Assembly (NCBI GenBank): GCA_900546685.1 | Contig: UREB01000130.1 | Location: forward strand, 1 to 5,156 | DNA from: an uncultured Eubacteriales bacterium | Lineage (GTDB): Bacteria; Bacillota; Clostridia; Christensenellales; QAND01 | DNA: 5,156 nucleotides | Direction of reading: 5' to 3' | Shown here: one piece after another, positions 1 to 5,156 of the stretch | Layout of the letters: each line of letters opens with the position of its first letter | Numbering within the stretch: the first letter of the stretch is position 1 | Translations under genes and position numbers: made by a program | The notes under the pieces: model-generated | Database searches by the model: none | Told to the model about the DNA's origin: nothing | Seen by the model: only the letters and a program-made list of their open reading frames with translations

Positions 1-928
1 CCTCATGCCGGCTGAGCACATGATACAGCAGCGACGCGCCATATAGCCCCATCCAGTGGGCTGGCGCGTGTATGGTTGTCAGTGGTGGATTGGTAAACCG
101 CGCGGCATTGATGTCGTCAAATCCTACCAGGGAAATCTCTTCCGGCACGCGAATGCCCGCTTCCTGCAAAGCACGCAATGCGCCGATGGCAATGGGGTCG
201 CTGGCGCAAAACACAGCAGACGGGCGATCTTCATTTCCCAGTATTGTTTTCATCATCCGATACCCCGCTTCTGAAGTAAAGGCATCCTCTTGAATGTATG
301 ACAACGCTTCTATCCCATTTTTTTTGCAAAAATCCAAAAACCACCTTTTCCTTGCATCGGGATACATCGTACCATCCGCTAAAAATTCCTGTCCGCCCAG
401 ATACCCAATCCGTGTATGCCCCAACCCTTGTAGGTAACATAAGGCCGCCCCAACCGCTTGTTCAAAATCCAAGGTAATGCTGCTATCCCCCGGCTGCGGC
501 GCCTCCATATCCAAAAACACCAGCTTAGAGGTATGCTGCTTGAACCGCGCTGCCTCCTGCCGGGTAAATTTCCCTACGCACAAAAGCCCATCCACGGCAG
601 GCAAGGCATCGGTATTCTGCCAGTCCGCCTTGAAAATACGCTGGATACGAACCCCATTTTGCTCACAAAACGTTTCTATGCCCTGTCTGATCTGAAGATA
701 ATAAGGATCCTCCATTTCCTGTGCCAAAGTATACCATTGTACGATCCCCATCGTATAAATATGCTTCGGCGCTCTTCTCTTTTTGATATAATGCAGCGTC
801 TCTGCCGCCTGTAATACGGTACGCCTGGTCTCTTCCGGCACGGATAAAGTCGCATCGTTGTTTAAAATTCTGGAAACCGTTGCGCTGGAAACCTGCGCCA
901 GCTTTGCCACGTCCTTGATGGTGGGCAT
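1..928 (-). CDS. galR: LacI/GalR-family transcriptional repressor, probable galactose repressor (C-terminus missing)
   Basis: This gene reads leftward and is open at the window edge: 309 codons are present, and family members usually have about 330-345 residues, so roughly 20-35 C-terminal residues are missing. The ATG at 928-926 follows an AGGAGG with a 6-base spacer. Residues 3-23 (TIKDVAKLAQVSSATVSRILN) form the typical LacI helix-turn-helix, followed by SVPEETRRTVLQAAE to about residue 45. The effector domain shows the usual landmarks: MGIVQWYT near 60-67, DPYYLQIRQGIE at 74-85, GHTRIGYLGG at 170-179, CASDPIAIGALRAL at 241-254, and VPEEISLVGFDDI at 261-273 followed by PPLTTI. The linker after the HTH (LHYIKKRRAPK, 45-55) lacks the canonical NxxAxxL hinge helix; from memory it resembles GalR/MsmR-type repressors of streptococci. 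It is divergent from galT-galM-galK, so galactose (or a derivative) is the inferred inducer. The family call is firm; the galR name rests on context and resemblance. Confidence 0.9.
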   Translation of the reverse strand, partial: MPTIKDVAKLAQVSSATVSRILNNDATLSVPEETRRTVLQAAETLHYIKKRRAPKHIYTMGIVQWYTLAQEMEDPYYLQIRQGIETFCEQNGVRIQRIFKADWQNTDALPAVDGLLCVGKFTRQEAARFKQHTSKLVFLDMEAPQPGDSSITLDFEQAVGAALCYLQGLGHTRIGYLGGQEFLADGTMYPDARKRWFLDFCKKNGIEALSYIQEDAFTSEAGYRMMKTILGNEDRPSAVFCASDPIAIGALRALQEAGIRVPEEISLVGFDDINAARFTNPPLTTIHAPAHWMGLYGASLLYHVLSRHE

Positions 929-934
929 TTCATT

Positions 935-940
935 CCTCCT
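935..940 (-). promoter_or_regulatory. Ribosome binding site of the repressor gene
   Basis: On the minus strand AGGAGG is followed by AATGAA and then the ATG at 928-926. It decides the start: another ATG lies five bases upstream (933-931), but it is in a different frame and too close to the Shine-Dalgarno sequence. Confidence 0.85.
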
Positions 941-951
941 ATACGGTACGG

Positions 952-975
952 CGGGCCTTTTTTGCCGTTGGCCCG
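952..975 (-). other. Hairpin in the 5' leader of the repressor mRNA
   Basis: In the repressor leader CGGGCC (975-970) can pair with GGCCCG (957-952), a perfect 6-bp stem with a 12-base loop. A competing pairing exists between ACGGC (968-964) and GCCGT (952-948); the two share position 952 and cannot easily coexist. The structure lies between the predicted transcription start and the ribosome binding site but does not cover that site. No U-run follows it, so it is not a terminator. Its role, if any, is unknown. Confidence 0.4.
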
Positions 976-991
976 TCTTTGGATATATTTT

Positions 992-1020
992 ATTATAGTC
1001 TTTAAGTAAATATAAGTCAA
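992..1020 (-). promoter_or_regulatory. Promoter of the repressor gene
   Basis: On the minus strand TTGACT (1020-1015) is separated by exactly 17 bases from a perfect TATAAT (997-992), a near-consensus housekeeping sigma promoter. It should give a leader of about 55-60 bases before the ATG at 928. The operator-like sequence at 1001-1011 lies in the spacer, which suggests autorepression. Confidence 0.85.
1001..1011. promoter_or_regulatory. Candidate auxiliary operator (third copy of the TTTTAGTAAAA motif)
   Basis: TTTAAGTAAAT matches TTTTAGTAAAA (1023-1033) at 9 of 11 positions. Its central G (1006) is 22 bases from that of the next copy (1028), about two helical turns. It lies between the -35 and -10 of the repressor promoter, where bound protein would block RNA polymerase. 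The region is AT-rich, so chance similarity cannot be excluded. Confidence 0.4.
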
Positions 1021-1023
1021 TTT

Positions 1024-1055
1024 TTTAGTAAAATTATTGCCAAAATTTTACTAAA
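1024..1055. promoter_or_regulatory. 32-bp inverted repeat, candidate operator between the divergent promoters
   Basis: TTTAGTAAAATT (1024-1035) is the exact reverse complement of AATTTTACTAAA (1044-1055), with 8 bases (attgccaa) between. Counting the whole dyad, 14 of 16 position pairs are complementary. Each arm contains a near-palindromic core, TTTTAGTAAAA (1023-1033) and TTTTACTAAAT (1046-1056), centred 23 bp apart, so the repeat may be two separate operators or one long dyad. It sits between the -35 box of the repressor (1015-1020) and that of galT (1061-1066). The divergent LacI-family repressor is the likely ligand. That is inferred from position; no binding is shown here. Confidence 0.7.
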
Positions 1056-1060
1056 TACAA

Positions 1061-1089
1061 TTGACAATTCCCTAACAAGCGGCTAGAGT
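1061..1089 (+). promoter_or_regulatory. Promoter of the galT-galM-galK operon
   Basis: TTGACA (1061-1066) is a perfect -35 box, followed after 17 bases by TAGAGT (1084-1089), a weaker -10 with four of six consensus positions. Transcription should start near 1096, giving a leader of only about 20 bases. The inverted repeat ends 5 bases upstream of the -35. I saw no clear catabolite-responsive element (cre, TGWNANCGNTNWCA) overlapping it. Confidence 0.75.
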
Positions 1090-1100
1090 AAAAATAGAAA

Positions 1101-1110
1101 GGGAGGAAGG
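1101..1110 (+). promoter_or_regulatory. Ribosome binding site of galT
   Basis: The purine-rich GGGAGGAAGG precedes the ATG at 1117. GGAGG (1102-1106) lies 10 bases upstream and GAAGG (1106-1110) 6 bases upstream, so either could serve as the Shine-Dalgarno core. Confidence 0.75.
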
Positions 1111-1116
1111 GTCTCG

Positions 1117-2610
1117 ATGAATCGTGAAATCAATGCACTGCTCCAGTATGCTGTGCAAATGGGTTTATTGCCGCTGGAGGAATACGATTATGCCGCCAAT
1201 CTGCTGTTGGATCTGTTGGGCGAAGATTCATTTGCATATGAGCCCGTGCAGCCTCTGCCCGAAACGGCTGACCCTATCCTGCAAACACTGCTGGACAAGG
1301 CTGTTTCTAAGGGCCTTATCGAAAACGACGGCACCAGCCGCGATCTATTTGATACCAGGATCATGAACTGCGTCATGCCTCGCCCGCATACGGTCATCCA
1401 GAGCTTTTGGCAGGCCTATGCCGATACCCCGCAGTCTGCCACCGATTATTACTATCGCCTTTCCATCGCCTCCAACTATATCCGAAAGAGCAGAACGGAT
1501 AAAAATATTGTTTGGAACTCGCCCACCCCCTATGGAGATATGGAAATTTCCATCAACCTATCCAAGCCGGAAAAGGATCCTAAAGAGATTGCCAGGGCGC
1601 GGGCCATTCAGCCGAGTGGCTACCCTAAGTGCCTTCTGTGCAAGGAAAATGTAGGGTTTAGCGGCGATGCGGCCAGAGCCGCCAGGCAGACGCACCGCAT
1701 CATCCCCTTGGCGCTGGCAACGGGCAAATACTACCTGCAATACTCCCCCTATGTATATTATAATGAGCACTGCATTGTGCTCAATCAAACGCATCAGCCC
1801 ATGGTGGTTGATAAAAGCACCTTTCAAAACCTCTTTTCTTTTTTAGATCTCTTCCCTCACTATATGATTGGCTCCAATGCAGACCTGCCCATCGTAGGCG
1901 GCTCCATCCTCAGCCATGACCATTATCAAGGAGGGCGTCACATCTTTCCCATCCAAAAGGCCAAGGTACTCTATGCCTTTCCTTTGGGCCAGGAAGATAC
2001 GCTGGTAGAACTGGTAAAATGGCCCTTATCCACCATCCGCCTAACCTCCGCCAGCAAGGAAGCTTTAATCCACCTATCCTGCCAGATCTTAGATTGTTGG
2101 CGTAGCTATGACGCGCCGGCATACGGCATTTTCTGCCATACCGGCACAACACCCCACAATACCATCACGCCCATTGCCCGCCGTGTGGGCCAAAAATATC
2201 AAATCGATCTTGTACTGCGCAACAACCGCACAGACGAAACCTATCCTGATGGCATCTTCCATCCGCACCCATCGCTGCACCATATCAAAAAGGAAAACAT
2301 CGGACTCATAGAGGTCATGGGGCTTGCCATTCTGCCGGCCCGCCTAAAAGAGGAATTATCGCAGCTGGCGAATTGTCTGCTGGGCCGCGCGGACATAGAC
2401 GCGTATCCGCAGCTGGAAAAGCATTGCGCCTGGTATCAAGAGCTGCTTTCCCAGCCTGCCTTTACAACGCAAAACATACAAGAACGAATCAAACAGTCGG
2501 TCGCAGAGAAGTATGTACAGGTCTTAGAGGATGCAGGCGTCTTTAAGATGGACGACAACGGCCTTTGCGGACTGATGTGTTTTGTAAAAACAGCATTGAA
2601 AGGAGAATAA
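1117..2610 (+). CDS. galT: UDP-glucose--hexose-1-phosphate uridylyltransferase, class II
   Basis: This cytoplasmic enzyme transfers UMP from UDP-glucose to galactose-1-phosphate, giving UDP-galactose and glucose-1-phosphate, the central Leloir step. Its 497 residues fit the class II (Firmicutes) form of about 490-510 residues, well above the roughly 350 of the class I E. coli type. The class II signature is intact at residues 256-273, running from DLPIVGGSILSHDH to YQGG, with the His-X-His pair at H267 and H269. Other landmarks are KCLLCKEN at 171-178 with C172 and C175 (a CxxC pair), YNEHCIVLNQTHQPM further on, and the opening INALLQYA...LLLDLL typical of the family N-terminus, which supports this start together with the strong ribosome binding site. 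It is first in the operon and ends 3 bases before galM. No frameshift or missing motif was seen. Confidence 0.96.
   Translation: MNREINALLQYAVQMGLLPLEEYDYAANLLLDLLGEDSFAYEPVQPLPETADPILQTLLDKAVSKGLIENDGTSRDLFDTRIMNCVMPRPHTVIQSFWQAYADTPQSATDYYYRLSIASNYIRKSRTDKNIVWNSPTPYGDMEISINLSKPEKDPKEIARARAIQPSGYPKCLLCKENVGFSGDAARAARQTHRIIPLALATGKYYLQYSPYVYYNEHCIVLNQTHQPMVVDKSTFQNLFSFLDLFPHYMIGSNADLPIVGGSILSHDHYQGGRHIFPIQKAKVLYAFPLGQEDTLVELVKWPLSTIRLTSASKEALIHLSCQILDCWRSYDAPAYGIFCHTGTTPHNTITPIARRVGQKYQIDLVLRNNRTDETYPDGIFHPHPSLHHIKKENIGLIEVMGLAILPARLKEELSQLANCLLGRADIDAYPQLEKHCAWYQELLSQPAFTTQNIQERIKQSVAEKYVQVLEDAGVFKMDDNGLCGLMCFVKTALKGE
2601..2605 (+). promoter_or_regulatory. Ribosome binding site of galM inside the galT end
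   Basis: AGGAG lies 8 bases before the galM ATG (2614) and within the last codons of galT, so ribosomes finishing galT pass over it. This favours coupled translation of the two genes. Confidence 0.8.
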
Positions 2611-2613
2611 CGA

Positions 2614-3627
2614 ATGATTCGAGAACTGAAAAAGGTAGACGACCATATTTCTCTGTTTGAGATGAAAAGCAATGCGCTGGAGGTGCTCGTTACCAATTTT
2701 GGCGGCACCATCATCCGCCTGTTGATGCCGGATAAAAACGGGCAAAAAGGGGATGTGGTGCTAGGATATGACAGCATCGCGGAGTACCAGACCAAAGACG
2801 CTTATCTGGGGGCGCTTGTCGGCCGTACAGCCAACCGCACGCGCAAGGGAACCTTTTCTCTCAACGGGAAGACCTATACCCTGCCCCTCAACGATGGGCC
2901 CAACAGCCTGCATGGCGGGGTACATGGCTTCTCCCAAAAGGTCTTTGATGCCAAGATCCAGGGCGATTCCCTCGTGCTGACCTATCTTTCGCCCGACGGC
3001 GAGGAGGGATATCCCGGCAACTTGCGCCTTACCGCAACCTATACGTTAAAGGGCGGTACGCTGACGCTCCGTTATCAGGCTACCACTGATCAGGATACCC
3101 TCATCAACATCACCAATCACTCCTACTTCAACCTCTCTGGCGGCCAAGAGGATATTTGCAACCACACCTTGCAGGTGCACAGCGATACATACGCCTGCAT
3201 TGATGCCAATGGCCTGCCCACCGGAGAATTCCGCGATACCCAGGGTACGCCGTTTGATTTTCATACCCCCGCACGCATCGGCGATGTGCTTGCACGCCAG
3301 GATGAACAGCTTACTCTGGGCCGCGGTGTAGACCATCCCTTCCTGTTTAACCACGCTGAAGATCAAGTTGTGTTGTGCCATCCGGCAAGCGGCCGGCGTT
3401 TGACCATCAGCTCTACCCTGCCCGGTACCCAGGTCTATACCGGCAACCAACTGGATGGCCGCATCGGCAAATACGGCATCGCCTACCCAAAACACTTTGG
3501 CATTTGCCTTGAAACACAAAACCTACCGGACGCCATTCATCTGGAACAGGACCCCAGTACGATTTTGAAAAAGGGCGATGTCTACGATGAAACCACCAGC
3601 TATACCTTTGAGGTCGTTCAATCATGA
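2614..3627 (+). CDS. galM: Aldose 1-epimerase (galactose mutarotase)
   Basis: GalM interconverts the beta and alpha anomers of D-galactose (and glucose), supplying the alpha form that galactokinase uses. The 337-residue protein matches the usual length of about 340 and is complete. Visible motifs are GRTANR (70-75), NDGPNSLHGGVHGF with H100, TNHSYFNLSGG with H169, GVDHPF with D240 and H241, and CLETQNLPD with E300. H169 as acid and E300 as base correspond to the catalytic pair known from Lactococcus GalM, with H100 and D240 as substrate contacts. No signal peptide is apparent, so it is cytoplasmic. It starts 3 bases after galT and its stop overlaps the galK start, placing it in the middle of the operon. 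Function is well supported; exact sugar preference beyond the operon context is inferred. Confidence 0.95.
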   Translation: MIRELKKVDDHISLFEMKSNALEVLVTNFGGTIIRLLMPDKNGQKGDVVLGYDSIAEYQTKDAYLGALVGRTANRTRKGTFSLNGKTYTLPLNDGPNSLHGGVHGFSQKVFDAKIQGDSLVLTYLSPDGEEGYPGNLRLTATYTLKGGTLTLRYQATTDQDTLINITNHSYFNLSGGQEDICNHTLQVHSDTYACIDANGLPTGEFRDTQGTPFDFHTPARIGDVLARQDEQLTLGRGVDHPFLFNHAEDQVVLCHPASGRRLTISSTLPGTQVYTGNQLDGRIGKYGIAYPKHFGICLETQNLPDAIHLEQDPSTILKKGDVYDETTSYTFEVVQS

Positions 3628-4901
3628 CCCTTGCCTCTAAAGCCAGAGAAGCCTGCCTTGCGCGTCAATACGATGCGTTGTTTCAGCAAATATACCAAGA
3701 CGACGCCTTAGTATCCTACCAGCGGGCGCGCTACGCCGAGGCCCTTTTGCAATACATCCGCCTATATGGCGATGGGGAAATTGAGATTTACAGCGCACCG
3801 GGACGAAGCGAGATCGGCGGCAACCATACCGACCACCAGCACGGCTGCGTGTTGGCCGCTGCTGTTAACCTGGACATCATTGCCATCGCCGGCAGGGCCT
3901 CTCAGGCAATTCAAATACAATCCGATGATTTTGCCCTTTCTCCCATCGAAATAGGCAGCCTGTCCGCACGCCAAAAAGAGCGCGGCGCTTCGGAAGCCTT
4001 GGTACGCGGCGTCTGCGCCCGTTTGCATGCTTTGGGATACCAGGTCGGCGGATTCAATGCGTTTTTGACCAGCGACGTGCTCATAGGCTCCGGGCTATCT
4101 TCTTCCGCCGCCTTTGAAGTGATGATAGGCGTGCTTCTCAACGGCCTTTACAACCAAATGCGCATCGATCCCGTCACCCTTGCCAAAGCAGGCCAATATG
4201 CAGAAAATGAGTATTTCGGAAAACCCTGCGGATTGATGGATCAATGCGCAAGCGCTGTCGGCGGGCTTACTTACATCGATTTTCAGGATTTGCGGCAGCC
4301 CCGCGTACAAAAGCTCTCTGTGGACTTTTCCGCCTTTGGATACAGCCTTTGCATCGTGGACACCCAAGGCAGTCACGCAGATCTGACGGATGAATATGCC
4401 GCGATTCCTCAAGAGATGCGCCGCGTCGCCCGCTTTTTTGGCCAAGAATATCTCCGCGATGTTTCCGAGGAAGCGTTTTTCTCGCAGATCGCCGAGGTGC
4501 GCCAAGCCTGTCAAGATCGAGCTGTGCTGCGTGCTCTGCATTTCTTTGCGGAAAATAAACGAGTTTCCCAGCAGGCCTCCGCGCTGATGAGCGGAGACAT
4601 GGACGGCTTTCTCCGCGCGGTACAGGCATCTGGCGACAGCTCTTACAAGTTCCTACAAAATGTGTATGCCTGCCATAAGCCCCAGCATCAAAGCATTTCC
4701 GTAGCATTGGCCGTCTCTGAAAAAATTTTGAAAGGGCAGGGCGTTTGCCGAGTACACGGCGGCGGATTTGCCGGCACCATACAGGCCTTTGTGCCGGATG
4801 CAATCGTGCCCCATTACAAAGCAAACATCGAAACCATCTTTGGCAAAGATACCTGCCACGTTTTGAAGATACGGCCCGATGGCGGAAGAAAAGTGCTGTA
4901 A
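3624..4901 (+). CDS. galK: Galactokinase, GHMP superfamily (GGNHTDHQ variant)
   Basis: The enzyme should phosphorylate alpha-D-galactose with ATP to galactose-1-phosphate, the substrate of the GalT encoded upstream. At 425 residues it is longer than the E. coli enzyme (about 380), with an N-terminal extension of some 30 residues. Three GHMP motifs are present: APGRSEIGGNHTDHQHG at 58-74, the ATP-binding loop GSGLSSSAA at 155-163, and VHGGGFAGTIQAF at 377-389. R61 and D206 (in GLMDQCAS) match the catalytic Arg and Asp of galactokinases. The usual GEHTD reads GNHTD here, so the Glu that contacts the sugar is Asn67, and motif 3 has VHGGGFAG in place of MTGGGFGG. I recall this variant as common in Clostridia annotated as galactokinase. 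Its ATG overlaps the galM stop by four bases (ATGA), with a weak GAGG at 3610-3613, implying translational coupling. Galactose as substrate is strongly suggested by the operon but not proved by sequence. Confidence 0.9.
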   Translation: MTLASKAREACLARQYDALFQQIYQDDALVSYQRARYAEALLQYIRLYGDGEIEIYSAPGRSEIGGNHTDHQHGCVLAAAVNLDIIAIAGRASQAIQIQSDDFALSPIEIGSLSARQKERGASEALVRGVCARLHALGYQVGGFNAFLTSDVLIGSGLSSSAAFEVMIGVLLNGLYNQMRIDPVTLAKAGQYAENEYFGKPCGLMDQCASAVGGLTYIDFQDLRQPRVQKLSVDFSAFGYSLCIVDTQGSHADLTDEYAAIPQEMRRVARFFGQEYLRDVSEEAFFSQIAEVRQACQDRAVLRALHFFAENKRVSQQASALMSGDMDGFLRAVQASGDSSYKFLQNVYACHKPQHQSISVALAVSEKILKGQGVCRVHGGGFAGTIQAFVPDAIVPHYKANIETIFGKDTCHVLKIRPDGGRKVL

Positions 4902-4917
4902 AAAATAAGCTCTTGCA

Positions 4918-4948
4918 AAAAGCCCCCGAAAAGGGGCTTTTCTATTTT
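4918..4948 (+). terminator. Rho-independent terminator of the gal operon
   Basis: AAAAGCCCC (4918-4926) pairs perfectly with GGGGCTTTT (4933-4941) around a 6-base loop, and the T-rich CTATTTT follows, 16 bases after the galK stop. The reverse strand also shows a T-run after the stem, so it may work in both directions. Confidence 0.92.
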
Positions 4949-4982
4949 ACTATTTCTGCAAAGGCACACTTTTCAACATTCT

Positions 4983-5010
4983 AACAAAGAGCCGCCCTGA
5001 GCCCTTTGTT
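4983..5010. repeat. Weak inverted repeat downstream of the operon
   Basis: AACAAAG (4983-4989) pairs with CTTTGTT (5004-5010) across a 14-base loop. The stem is short and mostly A-T, and no T-run follows on the plus strand. It may be fortuitous. Confidence 0.25.
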
Positions 5011-5035
5011 TCATATTAAAATCCTGTTGATCTTT

Positions 5036-5070
5036 AAACAAAAAATCCCACCTGAAAGCCAGATGGGATT
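5036..5070 (-). terminator. Rho-independent terminator for a convergent gene beyond the right edge
   Basis: AATCCCACCTG (5044-5054) pairs with CAGATGGGATT (5060-5070) around a 5-base loop; 10 of 11 pairs are Watson-Crick, with one C-A mismatch as written on plus (G-U, tolerated, in the minus-strand RNA). The T-rich tail is on the minus strand (T-run at 5045-5040, then GTTT), while plus lacks one. The structure therefore terminates leftward transcription and implies a gene end to its right. Confidence 0.75.
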
Positions 5071-5073
5071 CCT

Positions 5074-5090
5074 GCCGCAAAGCCTGCGGC
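5074..5090. repeat. Short GC-rich hairpin next to the minus-strand terminator
   Basis: GCCGCA (5074-5079) pairs with TGCGGC (5085-5090) around a 5-base loop, only 3 bases from the terminator stem. In leftward RNA it would fold just before the terminator. No T-run follows it in either direction, so it is not a terminator alone. Confidence 0.4.
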
Positions 5091-5144
5091 TCCATTGCAT
5101 TGTTTTTCATCGTAAACTCGCTTGTGCATTGGGGGCAAAAGAGC

Positions 5145-5156
5145 AGATCGGAAGAG
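5145..5156 (+). other. Illumina TruSeq adapter remnant at the contig end
   Basis: The last 12 bases, AGATCGGAAGAG, are identical to the first 12 bases of the Illumina TruSeq read-through adapter. A 12-base exact match placed precisely at the end of the sequence is best explained as untrimmed adapter, so genomic sequence probably ends at about 5144. Confidence 0.88.

Noticed and set aside
458..814. Plus-strand open frame of 118 codons, plus several shorter frames within 56-695
   Set aside because: It is antisense to the repressor, whose frame is continuous with clear family motifs. The plus frames have no ribosome binding site and no recognisable domain.
931..933. Alternative ATG upstream of the repressor start
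   Set aside because: It is out of frame with the LacI-family protein and only one base from the AGGAGG, too close for initiation.
929..1116. Possible catabolite-responsive element (cre) in the divergent control region
   Set aside because: No stretch fits TGWNANCGNTNWCA well by eye; the AT-rich dyad has no central CG.
3046..3519. Minus-strand open frame of 157 codons opposite galM
   Set aside because: A shadow of galM: no ribosome binding site, no recognisable motif, and the sense frame is a complete, conserved enzyme.
4095..4824. Overlapping minus-strand frames of 148 and 185 codons opposite galK
   Set aside because: Shadows of galK in different frames, rich in Arg and Pro as expected from reverse reading of a fairly GC-rich gene, and without promoters or start signals.
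4745..4984. Plus-strand 79-codon frame overlapping the galK end and the terminator
   Set aside because: It lies mostly inside galK in another frame and reads through the operon terminator; there is no ribosome binding site.
4973..5143. Minus-strand frame open for 56 codons from 5143, starting with a CPQC motif that could suggest a zinc-binding tail
   Set aside because: It would run through both the GC-rich hairpin and the minus-strand terminator, which is not expected inside a gene. Two cysteines alone are weak evidence, and the first bases adjoin the adapter artefact.
1..5156. CRISPR array, tRNA or rRNA gene, insertion sequence, or phage or defence module
   Set aside because: No spaced direct-repeat array, tRNA-like fold, transposase frame or terminal inverted repeats were seen; coding space is taken by four ordinary genes.

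Overview
The window looks like a piece of a chromosome from a Gram-positive Firmicute of the Clostridia type, probably a gut commensal known from a short-read assembly. The evidence is the class II galactose-1-phosphate uridylyltransferase typical of Firmicutes, a galactokinase with the GGNHTDHQ variant of the GHMP motif that I associate with Clostridia, strong AGGAGG-type ribosome binding sites, and consensus sigma-A-like promoters. Base composition is roughly balanced. Genus or species cannot be read from the window.

Layout from left to right: (1) Positions 1-928, minus strand: a LacI/GalR-family repressor gene, complete at its start and cut at the C-terminal end by the window edge. (2) Positions 929-1116: a compact divergent control region with a promoter for each direction (-35/-10 pairs at 1015-1020/992-997 on minus and 1061-1066/1084-1089 on plus), and between them a 32-bp inverted repeat with perfect 12-bp arms. 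A third, looser copy of the same motif sits inside the repressor promoter. (3) Positions 1117-4901, plus strand: a tight three-gene operon, galT - galM - galK, with 3 bases between galT and galM and a 4-base ATGA overlap between galM and galK. (4) Position 4918 onward: a rho-independent terminator that closes the operon, then a second terminator pointing the other way (5036-5070, minus), which implies a convergent gene beyond the right edge. (5) The last 12 bases match the start of the Illumina TruSeq adapter, so the contig end is probably not genomic.

The three enzymes carry out most of the Leloir pathway: GalM converts beta-D-galactose to alpha-D-galactose, GalK phosphorylates it to galactose-1-phosphate, and GalT exchanges it with UDP-glucose to give UDP-galactose and glucose-1-phosphate. 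UDP-galactose 4-epimerase (galE) and a galactose or galactoside uptake system or galactosidase are not in the window and must lie elsewhere if the pathway is complete. The divergent repressor is the obvious local regulator, and operator placement suggests that it controls both its own gene and the operon.

I found no undescribed system here. The points most worth a second look are the operator architecture paired with a repressor that lacks the classic hinge motif, the altered sugar-site motif in GalK, and the adapter remnant at the right end.
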